Shown: positions 12,114 through 23,301 of the stretch, in pieces | Numbering within the stretch: the stretch's first letter is position 1 | Layout: each line of letters starts with the position of its first letter | Origin: Ipomoea triloba | Lineage: Eukaryota; Streptophyta; Magnoliopsida; Solanales; Convolvulaceae | Direction: 5' to 3' | NCBI RefSeq assembly: GCF_003576645.1 | Contig: NC_044922.1 | Coordinates: forward strand, 11,653,195-11,717,194 | DNA: 64,000 bases | Notes under the pieces: model-generated | What the model was told of the DNA's origin: nothing | Seen by the model: the letters and a program-made list of their open reading frames with translations, nothing else | Database searches by the model: none | Made by a program: the position numbers and the translations under genes

Positions 12114-13542
12114 TATAGATGGAGCATTCCGCCAACCGATCGAGTGCTCATCTCGGTTGGCAAATATGTTTCCTAAGCTTTGAATATCAAAACTTCCTAG
12201 CATGAATGCCACACATTTCTCATCAAACAAATCAATTCCAAATTTTCCTGTGTAAATGTGCCTTGAAATATAAAAAATGCACTTCACATGATTCCCCATA
12301 AATGTCCACGTATCTCTACTTCCTTGAGAATTCCACTCTTCATATTTTTTGTCTTTCTTGCGTCTGTCCATGTATATGCATGCTCATTCAATACAAAATA
12401 TGTTTGGAAATGTTAACTGCCACGTTTGAATATCCGAACTTCCACATAAACATTGCACATGTATGTAAACTCGCAGAAGTCACCAACGAGCACCATAATT
12501 TCCGGACTGATCGAGCCATTCTGCGGACTATATTTTTACCGGCGTTACGCATATTTCAGGGCCACTCTTACCTATCTTTCAAGGTCATTCTTAATCGTCT
12601 TTCAAGCATTTATCACCCCTCTTTCAGGGTCTCGCCCGTCTTTCAGGACGTTTAAAATAAAATTTCCCTTTCGACCGAGTCCCTCAGTTTGAGGGCATAT
12701 TGATGAACAGCCTGCTACGTTCATGCTTACTAGATATTGTATTACCTCAACATTAAGAAAATAATTTGAAATGGTTGCCTGCCTATCTTCTCTAGCATAC
12801 AAAATTATTAAAACCTCCCTCCAAGAAATTTTATCACATTCGTCACGTACATATACTTATCTAGAGTTTCTAACCTTTGATATATATGCATTTCCCAATC
12901 ATCGTGACGGAGGCACTGGCTCCCTTTCTTCCGCAATCCGACTACATGACTCTATCGTTACAATGGTAGGAACACACGACTTTTTGTACCGCTCCCCACA
13001 AATGGTGCCAGTTATGGTTTTGTGACCCCCGGGGTAGTCACTCGGCGGGCCAACACAACTGATTGAATCAACTCAATGTAAAAATAAACAAATAAAAACA
13101 AGAGTAAGACACAGTATTTTGACGTGTGTGAAGGATGAAAACGTGGAAGGTCTATAGGTAAACTATAGTAATTAAATCCATGTGAATTGGAAACATTTGC
13201 ATGAATTTGTATACCTGGCAGTACACAGGGAGAAAAAACATGTGGATTTTTTGGGGCAAGATATGTTATCATTTGAAGGTTCAGTACGCACACTTCCAAA
13301 TTGCTTTTGACGGCAGAGAATACGTGGAGCACTCGCTCGGTCTCGTGGAGGATAAACATGAGATGTTGATGCACACCAAGCGTAGGAGATAATTATTCTC
13401 ATGAAAAATAACTATGACACCGCTCAGAATTTATTGAGTCCGTCATCAGCAATTGGTAGTCCATGGTCTACGTGAAGCGCTTGTCCAGAGAGCAACTAAT
13501 CGGGAACCGGTCATCACCTTGTGAAGGCAGCAGGGAGAAGTC
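12114..13542. other. Right part of the foldback loop, no recognisable gene
   Basis: Continuation of the loop after the copia insertion. It contains another group of TTTCAGGG-type motifs (12549-12660). An open frame at 13201-13392 encodes 63 residues without a recognisable domain. Apart from the terminal-sequence copy at 13014-13126, I see no gene or element here. Confidence 0.45.
13014..13126 (+). repeat. Third copy of the foldback terminal segment
   Basis: About 113 bp beginning ATGGTTTTGTGACCCCCGGG and ending TATTTTGACGTG closely matches the left terminus (1222-1342) in the same orientation. It starts exactly at the base where the element's end would be and stops abruptly after GACGTG, so it looks like a truncated element end lying inside the loop. 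Confidence 0.8.
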
Positions 13543-16500
13543 AATCCTATTGTTTATTATTTTTGCATTGTACAATTATTGTATATCATTCCTCATGTAT
13601 CTCCAAAAAAAAAAAAGAACTTGGTCAATCAAGTAGCTAGTCGAGCCAAGATTGACTCGGGTGGTCTACCGGCCCTCTAATTGGAACGACTGAGTTCGGG
13701 TTTAGCCAGTCGTTTAAATGGCTTGAGTGAGTAAGGTTCGAGACGAATCGTGCTGAAATTGAGCAAAACAGCTGAGTTATGGTTTAACCAGCCCTTTAAA
13801 TGGTTTGAGCAAAACCGGGGATTGGCTAGGGATCTGTGATACCTAGCTAGATCCTAAAAGCGATATGTGATTGCTTACGGATGAGTGAGTGAGGCAGTCA
13901 ATCTGCTTTATTGAGATACTAAGTTGAGATAACTTAGTTGAGTCCTAAGTGATCTGCGATTGCTTACGGATGAGTGAGTGAGGCAGTCAATCTGCTTTAT
14001 TGAGGTACTAAGTTGAGATAACTTAGTTGAGTCCTAAGTGATCTGTGATTGCTTACGGATGAGTGAGTGAAGCAGTCAATCTGCTTTATTGAGATACTAA
14101 GTTGAGATAACTTAGTTGAGTCCTAAGTGATCTGTGATTGCTTATGGATAAGTGAGTGAGGCAGTCTACCTGCAAAAATTCTGGGACCGGCTAAGAATCT
14201 GTGATACTTAGTCGGATCCTAAAAGCGATATGTGATTGCTTACGAATGAGTAAAGGAGGCAATCTAACTGCATGAGCATGAGATTGATTGCTTATGAATG
14301 AGTAACTGAGGCAGTCTAACTGCATGAGCATGAGATTGATGGCTTATGAATGAGTAACAGAGGTAGTCTAACTGCATGAACATGAGATTGATTGTTCAAG
14401 AGACTGAGGGACTCGGACGGTTGGCCGGAGTCTTGAAAAATGAGTCGGCGCTCGGTCAATCGCGCCTGCTTGAGAAAAGGAGTGGGAAAAGGTGCTATAA
14501 GGCGGTGGTTGTTTTGGTTGGCCGGAGTCCTGAAAAAGCAGTCGCCACTCGGTCAACCGTGCCTCCCTGAAAAGGGAGTGGGAAAAGAAGTTAAAAGGTC
14601 GGTGTGTTGTGGTTAGGTCGGAGTCTTGAAAAACGAGTCGGTACTCGGTCAGCCGTGCCTCCCTGAAGAAGGAGTGGGAAAAGAAGTCATAAGGTCGGCG
14701 TTTTGGTTGGGCCGGAGTCCTCAAAATGGAGTCGGCACTCAGCCAATCGTGCCTCCCTGAAAAGGGAGTGGGAAAAGAAGTTCTAAGGTCGGTGTGTTGT
14801 GGTTGGGCCGGAGTCCTTAAAAAGGAGTCGGCACTCGGTCAACCATGCCTCCCTGAAAAGGGAGTGGGAAAAGAAGTCATAAGGTCGGTGTTTTGGTTGG
14901 GCCGGAGTCCTGAAACTAGAGTCGGCACTCGGTCAACCGTGCCTCCCTGAAAAGGGAGTGGGAAAAGAAGTCATAAGGTCGGTGTTTTGGTTGGGCCAGA
15001 GTCCTGAAAATGGAGTCGGCACTCGGTCAACCGTGCCTCCTTGAAAAGGGAGTGGGAAAAGAAGTCATAAGGTCGGTGTTTTGGTTGGGCCAGAGTCCTG
15101 AAAATGGAGTCGGCACTCGGTCAACCGTGCCTCCTTGAAAAGGGAATGGGAAAAGAAGTTATAAGGTCGGTGTGTTGTGGTTGGGCCGGAGTCCTTAAAA
15201 AGGAGTCGGCACTCGGTCAACCATGCCTCCCTGAAAAGGGAGTGGGAAAAGAAGTCATCCGGTCGGTGTTTTGGTTGGGCCGGAGTCCTGAAACTGGAGT
15301 CGGCACTCGGTCAACCGTGCCTCCTTGAAAAGGGAGTGGGAAAAGAAGTCATAAGGTCGGTGTGTTGTGGTTGGGCCGGAGTCTTTAAAAAGGAGTCGGC
15401 ACTCGGTCAACCGTGCCTCCCTGAAAAGGGAGTGGGAAAAGAAGTCATAAGGTCGGTGTTTTGGTTGGGCCGGAGTCCTGAAAATGGAGTCGGCACTCGG
15501 TCAACCGTGCCTCCCTAAAAAGGGAGTGGGAAAAGAAGTTATAAGGTCGGTGTGTTGTGGTTGGGCCAGAGTCCTGAAAACGGAGTCGACACTCGGTCAA
15601 CCGTGCCTCCCTGAAAAAGGAGTGGGAAAAGAAGTAATAAGTTCGGTGTTTTGGTTGGGCCGGAGTCCTGAAAATGGAGTCGGCACTCGGTCAACCGTGC
15701 CTCCTTGAAAAGGGAATGGGAAAAGAAGTTATAAGATCGGTGTGTTGTGGTTGGGCCGGAGTCCTGAAAAAGTAGTTGGCACTCGGTCAACCGTGCCTCC
15801 CTGAAAAGGGAGTGGGAAAAGAAGTTGTAAGGTCGGTGTGTTGTGGTTGGGCCGGAGTCCTGAAAGAGGAGTCGGCACTCAGTCAACTGTGCCTCCTTGA
15901 AAAAAGAGTGTGGAAAAGGGGTTATAAGGCAGTGGTTGGTTTCGTTGGCTGGAGTCCTGAAAAAGGAGTCGACACTTGGTCAACCGTGCCGCCTTGGAAA
16001 ATGAGTGTGGAAAAGGTGTTATAAGGCAGTGGTTGGTTTGGTTGGCCGGAGTCCTGAAAAAGGAGTCGGCACTCGGTCAACCGTGCCTCCTTGAAATAGG
16101 AGTGTGGAAAAGGGGTTATAATGCAATGGTTGGCTAAAGGCTTGTATAAGGAGTCGGCAAATTTTGATTCGGAAGTTAGCTATTGAGTTGATTTTGAGGC
16201 GAGACGATATACTTTCCCGTGCCATGCTTCGCGAGACACAGAAAAGTGAGGGACTTGTGATAGATACCTAGCCTAGGCACCCGGTCGATATTACCTAGCA
16301 TGCAGTTGGGCACGGCACTCGGGCTCGGCATTCGGCACCCGAGTCATGGCTAGTCTGCTCCCTAACTATCCTTCCATAAACCGCAATTTATTACACAATT
16401 AATGTGCCTTTATTATCCTAATTATTACCCATTTCTTCCACTAATTCTAATTATTATCCATAACCCCTAGTTAACTACCCATAATATCCTATTAATTAGT

Positions 16501-16829
16501 CATAAAATGACTGTTACCTTCCCCACCCATTGGATGATATAAGAAGTGAGAATCAAAGAAGAAAAGGGGAGGAGTTTTCAACGTGAGGAGGAGGCTGATA
16601 TTTTCACTAGACTAGAACACAACAAAACAAAATATGTACCATATTCTATCAATAAAATAGTGAGTTTCGGCTTGGCACCGCCCAAAAAGGCCCGTGGTTT
16701 TTACCTTTTCGGTTTCCACGTCAAAATATTGTGTCTTGCTCTTGTTTTTATTTGTTTATTTTTACGTTAAGTTGATTCAATCGGTTGTGTTGGCCCGCCG
16801 AGTGACCACCCCGGGGTCACAAAACCATC
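13543..16829. repeat. Right inverted arm of the foldback element
   Basis: Inverted counterpart of 1221-5512: the junction segment at 13560-13605, the ~88-bp tract at about 13850-14375, the ~95-bp tract (roughly 18 units) at about 14405-16115, spacer, and the terminal segment 16500-16829 ending GGTCACAAAACCATC. The right arm has about ten fewer ~95-bp units than the left. Confidence 0.8.
14405..16115. repeat. ~95-bp tandem repeat tract, right arm
   Basis: Roughly 18 units reading GGAGTCGGCACTCGGTCAAC, CGTGCCTCCCTGAAAAGGGA, GTGGGAAAAGAAGT, then AAGGTCGGTGTTTTGG or the GTGTGTTGTGG variant. Alternation of the two variants is visible. It is the reverse complement of the left-arm tract. Its open frames are by-products of the repeat period. 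Confidence 0.85.
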
Positions 16830-17222
16830 GAAACAAAATATTAATTTAGATGCTAAATATTTTAAATATTTATTATAAGTTAAACTATAAATATTTTATA
16901 CTCAAAATATGGTTTAACTTTACTAAATTGAGATAATTGTTAAATTTACAAATATTAATTTAGATTCTATTAAAATACCAAATTCCATATAGAAGATTCT
17001 AGTTAACATAATAAAATATAGTTTGACTTTACTAATTTGAGATAATTGTTAAATTTATTATCGTATCAATATTTATCATCGACCTAGAGGATGGGTTCTG
17101 CTTCCATCAGACGCTAGAGAGCATGGGTTTCTAAAATTTATCTCCTAATTTCTATTTTCTTTCCGAAATTTGCATGCTGAATTGTTCCCAATTCAATGGC
17201 TAGTTTTTCAATCGAAACGTAG
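16830..17222. other. AT-rich spacer with short repeats
   Basis: Between the foldback element and the F-box pseudogene lies AT-rich DNA with two related copies of TGAGATAATTGTTAAATTTA (about 16930 and 17040), each preceded by a GTTTAACTTT/GTTTGACTTT motif. A reverse-complement relative lies at 1160-1215, left of the foldback element. No gene is visible. Confidence 0.4.
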
Positions 17223-20133
17223 CGGATGCAAGAAGGGATTTGATTAGTGAACTGCCAGAAGATCTTAAGGAAAGAATCTTGCAGAGGTTGCCCATCGAGA
17301 TGCTGCAAGAACTGCTCTACTCTCAACTCACTGAAACGATGCTTGGGCGGCTTGCGTTCGATTTTGACTTCTTCTGGGGTATCCTAAAATGCAAAGATGA
17401 AACTGCCCTACCTTTAGATAAAATAATAATAACATACATTCTCTTGCAGCGTGCTCGGCCTCTGAAGAAATTTAATCTATTCACCAGTCCCAGGCCCGTT
17501 CCTATCATTTTATAAGCACGGGGCGTAGCATAAAAAATGGGCCCTACATGAGATTAATATATATATATATATGTCTGTGTGCGCGCGCGTGCGTGCGTGC
17601 GTGTGACTACAGGGAAAAAATTAATGTAAAATAACTTGAAATAAGATTTATAAGTTTTTAACAAATTTTCAAAAAAAAAAAAGTTTTTAACAATTTTGTA
17701 TACACAATAATAATAATGAAAACAACTCTAGATGCTTTCATTAGTTACGAATGAATTTTTCTTTGTTGGTTTAAAAAATACAAAATATTCAATAATTGCA
17801 TATATATGTGTCTTCATAAATAAAGAATTATAATTTATAAAAACGAATAGACAATTTAACACGAAATAAGCTTATAAACAATCACAATGTTATTATAATA
17901 AATAATAAAGTATTCATTAATAAAAAATATAATACATAACTTACAAATAAGAGTAGATCGAGCATGAAATCTTAATTACCAGGAGCAATAAATTAAAATA
18001 TTTTAAAACGTGATAAATGATATTCATAACAAAATATGAAACATGATTAATTGGATAAAATAGTTCGAATAGAAAACACATTATAAATCACACATATTCT
18101 CTATTGATATCATATTTATAAATACTTTTTCTTTTAATTAAATCAATTTCAAGTTTTTGTTTTTAGATTAATATGAATACAATGACGCATAATAGAAATT
18201 CTAAACTACATTGACTAGATAATTCATATAAAAAAAACTATCTTTTAAAATTATTTCATAACTAAATCACAAAATATATTACACATACATAAATCATTAT
18301 AAAGTTCACAAAATAACACATGTTCTAAATATTAGTAAATTTCTCGAATAGGAATAGTAGATTCAAAATTTGATATGAATCACAAATCAATCTATACTAT
18401 AAATTAATAAATCTCACTATAATTATAGAAATGTAAAAGAATCACATAGTTAAAACTCAAAAAATACAATTAGAAATAGAAATAAATTAAATTTCATACA
18501 TTATAATTTGAATACTATATAATATTTCTAAATTCATCTTCTAAAGAGTAGGTAGGAAAAATTAAATTTCATAAGTTATAATTTTAATACTATATATAAT
18601 ATCCCTAAATTCATTTTGGGAGGAAAAATTTAAAGCAATTTAAATTAAAGTACAAAAATAAATATATATGCAACCATGGAAGTTTGAAAAATTTAAAGTA
18701 TAAAGTTAAACATATATGCCGCCATGGAGTTTGGAAGATTTAAAGTATAAAAATAAATATATATATGTAGCCATGGGAGTTCAGAAATATTAAATGCTAC
18801 CATCAAAGTTCAACCCCGTGACCTTAATATTTAGAACTTTAAGTCCAACCAACTAAGCTAAATCAAATTCATTTAATTTATATGTACATTAAATACTTAT
18901 ACTAAAATCTACAGTATATTATAAAAAGTGGTGGACGAGGGTGGTGGGCCCCTTTCAAGTGTGGGCCCTGGGCGAGGGCCCAGCTCGCCCTTGCCCAGGG
19001 CCGAGCCTGACCAGTCCCCTCGGCTTATTTCTTCCTAAGCTGGAGCAGTCTGATTTAGATCATTGATTTCTTTTTCTATCAAGAAATTACATTGAAGAAC
19101 TTGACATCTCTCTTCCGAACCAGCAATACAAACTACCATTTTGTATAGTTTCGTGCCTGACAATCAAGAAACTGAGACTCTATGGTTTGGGTTTTGATTG
19201 CCCACTAAATGCTCCTTCTAATTTTCCTTGTGTCACTTCATTAGATTTCTCGAATGTTGTTTTTAATGATAATGCTAATGGGATTGTGTATAGTATTCCT
19301 AAGCTTGAGAGGCTGGATTTACATTATTGTCGAGGGATCAATAATTTTATGATTAACACTCCAAGACTTGAAAGCTTGTCTGTTTTTGGTTATATTGAAT
19401 TCAGATGGCTTGCACTTCATTTGGAAGGAATTAAGGTTCTTTGCTTGGATCATGATAGCTTGTTGTTGGTAAGAATCTCTCTTCCTTCGTATAGTATTCA
19501 CAGATTAAATATTCTTTTCCTTTTGGTTTCTTGAAGTTCTTTTCCAAGCTCATATATATAATTTTTTTTAATAGTGGCAAGATGCTGGTGTAGCCTCCTT
19601 GTCAACTACAATAAATCTGCAAGTAATCAAACTGTATTCTTTATGGTTTTCCAATGAAAAGCTGGTCATGGGTGTTTTGCAGTTGCTTCAAAAATCTCCT
19701 AACCTATGTGAATTGTACATTAGAATCGTAAGTATTGTAAAACGAAAGCCTATATAGTTGGCAATCATATATGATTTTTGTTTTCTCAATGTATATTTTC
19801 GTTTATTTGTTGTTGATCGAGTTGCAGAGGAATTCAGATGATGACATACGAGCTACTTCAAGATTTTTGAAGGATCCAGATAGTTGCATTATTAATCAGA
19901 ATATGAAAATGCTTAAAACAATCAAGATTGAATGCTTTGTTGGATTCACAGCGGAAATGCTTTTTGTTAAGATGTTGCTCTTTAAATCACCTACACTAGA
20001 GAGAGTTGTTATTCCTAAATCCTTTTATGTAAAAGATGCCTATGAGGTTATCAAAATTCAAAGGGAGTTGTTGAGCTTTCCTCGTACATCTTCGAAAGCA
20101 CAAATTTTCTTCATGAGCAAAGAGTATGCTTAA
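17223..20133 (+). pseudogene. F-box/FBD/LRR-type gene, disrupted
   Basis: This is a paralogue of the F-box gene at 59626. Exon 1 begins at about 17223 with an F-box segment (ISELPEDLKERILQRLPIEM), is split by a hAT element (17491-19009), and continues through the LRR-like part to 19468 (donor GTAAGA). Exon 2 is 19575-19727 (acceptor AATAG, donor GTAAGT). Exon 3 is 19828-20133, encoding an FBD-like C-terminus ending FFMSKEYA. All junctions are phase 0. Three lesions are visible. The only nearby ATG (17226) is out of frame with the F-box and meets a stop after five codons. The hAT insertion adds 1.5 kb. A TGA at 19064-19066 stands where the paralogue has Trp. FBD F-box proteins normally act as substrate receptors of SCF ubiquitin ligases; this copy should not make one. 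Confidence 0.88.
17491..19009. mobile_element. hAT-type element inside the F-box exon
   Basis: 1519 bp flanked by a perfect 8-bp duplication ACCAGTCC (17483-17490 and 19010-19017). The ends are CAGGCCCG.. and ..CGAGCCTG, short imperfect inverted repeats of CAGG type typical of hAT elements. The interior is very AT-rich, with a (GT/GC)n-like microsatellite near 17570-17605, and lacks a transposase frame. The last ~60 bp are GC-rich (GGGCCC runs). Removing it rejoins the F-box exon in frame. Confidence 0.88.
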
Positions 20134-20560
20134 GGACGAGTTGGTTTAACCATTATTTTAGCATTTTAAGAATTTACTATATATGGTGAATCTTCATAGG
20201 TTTAGTTTGTATGCAGCATAGAAATGTAAGCAATAATGGATGGCACCTTAATTAGCTTGATTCCTAAGGTGTTCATAGACTCCAAGAATATATTATTGTT
20301 GTTGTTGTTGCATCTTCTGCCGAACATTTTAGAATGCTCTATTATAATTTTTCAATTTATTCAGAAAAGAAACGAGAGACAAGAAAACATCTTTGATTGC
20401 GATTAAAAGGAACTATCTTAAATAAACCTTGATCATATTTTATGAAAAAGTTACTCTTAAAATCTCCATCATGCGAAATATGGACCTAAAAATCTCCATC
20501 ATGCGAAATATGGACCTAATAAATGGCATGTGAAACTGTGAAAGCTTCTTTTTGTTAATC
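20134..20560. other. 3' flank of the F-box pseudogene, no feature seen
   Basis: AT-rich DNA after the pseudogene stop. It contains a short direct duplication (AAATCTCCATCATGCGAAAT at about 20459 and 20491) and nothing else I can name. Confidence 0.4.
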
Positions 20561-21532
20561 ATTATTGTACGGAACATGGTACACACGTTTGTGTGAACCA
20601 TAAATAAAAGCTACATTTTTAATATACTAAAAGTACATTATTTGTATATGTAAAGTATATTAGTTAAAAGTACATAACTATATAGGGTTGCACTCTCGTG
20701 CGAACTCTCGCCCAGGTAGGAAATGAGAACGCTCCACAGCCGTCCACGCGTCCAGATCAACGAATCAGATGCAATTTTAAAAAAATGACGCGGTGGCATT
20801 TTCGTAAATAACTGGAACTTTGGTGCACCTAGTTTCACTTACAAGTGCACCTATTTTCGCACCTATTTTCACTTACAAGTGCAAGTAATTTACCTTATTA
20901 ATATTCATGCACCTATTTTCGCAAATACTTTCACTTACAAATGCAAGTAATTTACCTTGTTAATATTCATGCACCTGGGTGCAACCTAGGTGCACCTAGT
21001 TATAACATAGGTTGCACCTAGTTATAACATAGGTTGCACCTAGTTATAACATTAGGTGCACCTAGTTATAACATTAGGTGCACTTTGTATTGATGCTCAC
21101 TGTATAATTCACTTGCGCTTGTAATACATTTTACTTGCATCTGCAATACATTTTACTTGCACTTGTGCAAGTAATTTACTTTGTTAACATTCATGCACCT
21201 GGTTGCAACCTATGTGCACCTAGTTATAGCAATAGGTGCACCTAGTTATAACATTAGGTGCACTTAGTATTGATGCTCATTGTACAATTTACTTGCACTT
21301 GTAATACATTTTACTTGCACGTGTGCACCTATTTTCACTTGCAGGTGCAAGTAATTTACCTTGTTAAAATTTTTGCACCTGGGTGCACCTATGTGCACCT
21401 AGTTATAACATGACATGCACCTAGTTATAACGTTAGGTGCAACTACATTCCGGACATGTGGCGCGCTGTGATTCGTCCGCATTTCTCTCCTGGGCGGCCA
21501 ATACGCATTTGAACGCGATCCTATATATATAT

Positions 21533-21582
<50 letters not shown>

Positions 21583-21669
21583 CAAATAATGTATTTGTAA
21601 TATATTAAAAATGTATATTGTATTCATGATCCACACAACTACGTGGACCATTATGATCCACACAATAAT
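20561..21669. mobile_element. Hairpin MITE interrupted by a TA-embedded element
   Basis: The left end ATTATTGTACGGAACATGG and the right end ..GATCCACACAATAAT belong to the same family as the hairpin at 21794-22032 (ATTATTGCATGGAC..GTCCATGCAATAAT). Both halves carry the GTACATTATTTG/AAATAATGTA segment typical of that family. The halves are separated by the minisatellite element at 20685-21521 and its (TA)n flank. Confidence 0.6.
20685..21521. mobile_element. TA-embedded element with GTGCACCTAG minisatellite (E1)
   Basis: Imperfect terminal inverted repeats GGGTTGCACTC / GAACGCGATCC lie next to TATATA on both sides. The first ~90 bp and last ~80 bp share themes (CGCCCAGG..GAGAACG, and CGTCCGCATTTCTCTCCTGG at the other end). 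The interior is a minisatellite of ~20-30-bp units around AGGTGCACCTAGTTATAACA, plus TTTTACTTGCACTTG units. There is no open frame. I cannot name the superfamily; insertion into TA repeats and terminal structure could fit a non-autonomous MULE-like element. Confidence 0.6.
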
Positions 21670-21793
21670 TCGCCAACTTTTTTGTGGGCCTTGAAAAGTG
21701 ATATTATTTCTATTTTCTTGGTCTTTCATTCTTACTTTTATACAGAGTGTTAATAATTACTCTTAAGTTATTGAACCCTATTATTCTCCAATC

Positions 21794-22032
21794 ATTATTG
21801 CATGGACAATGGTCCACACAGTTGTGTGGACCAAAAATAAAAAGTACATTATTTTTGTATTGAAGGTACATTATTTTTATACTGTAAGTACATTATTTTA
21901 GAGTACATTATTTGATATATACTATCAAATAATGTACCTACAGCACAAAAATAATGTACCTTCAATACAAAAAATAATGTACTTTTTATTTTTGGTCCAC
22001 ATAGCTGTGTGGACCATGGTCCATGCAATAAT
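21794..22032. mobile_element. Near-perfect hairpin MITE (~239 bp)
   Basis: One long palindrome: ATTATTGCATGGACAATGG.. is mirrored by ..CCATGGTCCATGCAATAAT, with GGTCCACACAGTTGTGTGGA and TAAAAAGTACATTATTTTTG near the ends. In the two downstream block copies the middle is missing and the arms are fused at the GTGTGGACC motif. Confidence 0.75.
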
Positions 22033-22500
22033 TTGCCATTATTCTCTTCATATAAAATTAATAATGAAATTAAGAGCGAGGGAGCAACCCTAAGCAAGTT
22101 AGTTAAACTGTTCACTTGGTAAACACAAGTTTATAAGTTCAACTTTGCTCAACTATGGGTCACAAGACGTGGTTAACCTCGTACATACCATCGAGTAGTG
22201 ACGATAAATTAAATTTCCCTTGTCACCAATAATTTGCTATATCTACATCTATCTATCTACATCTACATCTTCTACAATAATCAACTATACTAATAAGAGC
22301 CAAAGAGAGTTAGGCCTAATAATCAAATGGATGGTTCAGATGAATTATTTAATCAAATAGACGGTTAAGATAATTCAGATTAATATTATTAATAGAGATT
22401 ACCTAATTTAACCTTACTTTTATGATTATCCGTTAAGTTTTCCGTTAAATATTCTCTTCTCCGTTAATATTCCGTTAACTTTTAACTTACCATTAATTTC

Positions 22501-23301
22501 TATAAGAAAGGTCTTAGGTTCGAACCTCATCTCAATCAAATTTGACATAATTAAGTTTCTCACTCTATTTTACTTTATTAAATTAAATAAATTAGTAGCT
22601 ACAACAAAAAATGATACATATGTATTCTTTAATTTAGAATTATGTGTCTACAATACCTTTATTTGAAAAAATTATTCATTATCAAAAAATTAAATTAAAT
22701 AAGAGAAATAATTTCATTAGTTATATTGTCTTTATTTTCTCTATGCAAAGATTCTTTACATTCAAATTTATCAATTGATATTCATTACATTGTCCATTAT
22801 CTTATTTTACAATATCTTGTAATTAAATATCAAAGTTAGTACAAAATAATGTTATATATTTATTTACCAAGTATTTTATTAATACTATGAAAAAAATTTT
22901 AAATAATTTGAAGCTAATTATATTAACTACTTGGTAAATAAATATATAAATTATTTTGTACAATAACTTGATATTTAATTTACAGATATTGTAAAAATAA
23001 GATAATGGACCAATGTAATGAATATCAAATGATAAATTTGAATGTAAAGAATCTTGCATGAGAGAAAATAAAGACAATATAACTAATGAAATTATTTCTC
23101 TTATTTTAATTTAATTTTTTGATAATGAATAATTTTTTCAAATAAAGGTATTGTAACACATAATCTAAATTAAGAAATACATATGTATCATTTTTTGTTG
23201 TAGCTACTAATTTATTTAATTTAATAACAGTTAAAATAGAGTGATAAACTTAATTATGTCAAATTTGATTGAGATGAGGTTCGAACCTTAGACTTTCTTA
23301 T
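22501..23301. repeat. ~370-bp-arm palindrome ending at an N
   Basis: The left arm from ATAAGAAAGGTCTTAGGTTC (22501) to about 22868 is repeated in reverse complement from about 22932 to 23301, which ends AGACTTTCTTAT directly before the N at 23302. The spacer is about 60 bp. A fold-back read or mis-join would give this shape. Confidence 0.8.

Larger units (their letters stand above)
1221..16829. mobile_element. 15.6-kb foldback-like element with kilobase inverted arms
   Basis: The left end GATGGTTTTGTGACC is mirrored at the right end by GGTCACAAAACCATC, and similarity continues inward for kilobases: left arm to about 5512, right arm from about 13543. Each arm has the same order from the outside in: a ~300-bp terminal segment, an AT-rich spacer, a tract of ~95-bp tandem units, a tract of ~88-bp tandem units, then a ~60-bp junction. 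Large plant foldback elements such as Arabidopsis FARE, and foldback-type MULEs, have this architecture. No transposase was found in the loop; the only coding DNA there is a nested copia element. No clean target duplication was identified outside 1221/16829. The AT-rich flanks (1153-1220 and about 16905-16970) are themselves weakly inverted, so the true ends may lie slightly further out. Confidence 0.7.

Noticed and set aside
13201..13392. 63-codon open frame inside the foldback loop
   Set aside because: No domain, no relatives visible in the window, and no splice or promoter context.
1221..16829. Reading the 1221-16829 structure as a giant LTR retrotransposon
   Set aside because: The long repeats are inverted, not direct, and no primer site or polypurine tract lies beside them.
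21794..22032. Near-perfect hairpin as a possible microRNA precursor
   Set aside because: The structure is explained by a MITE family present several times. No small-RNA evidence is available from sequence alone.
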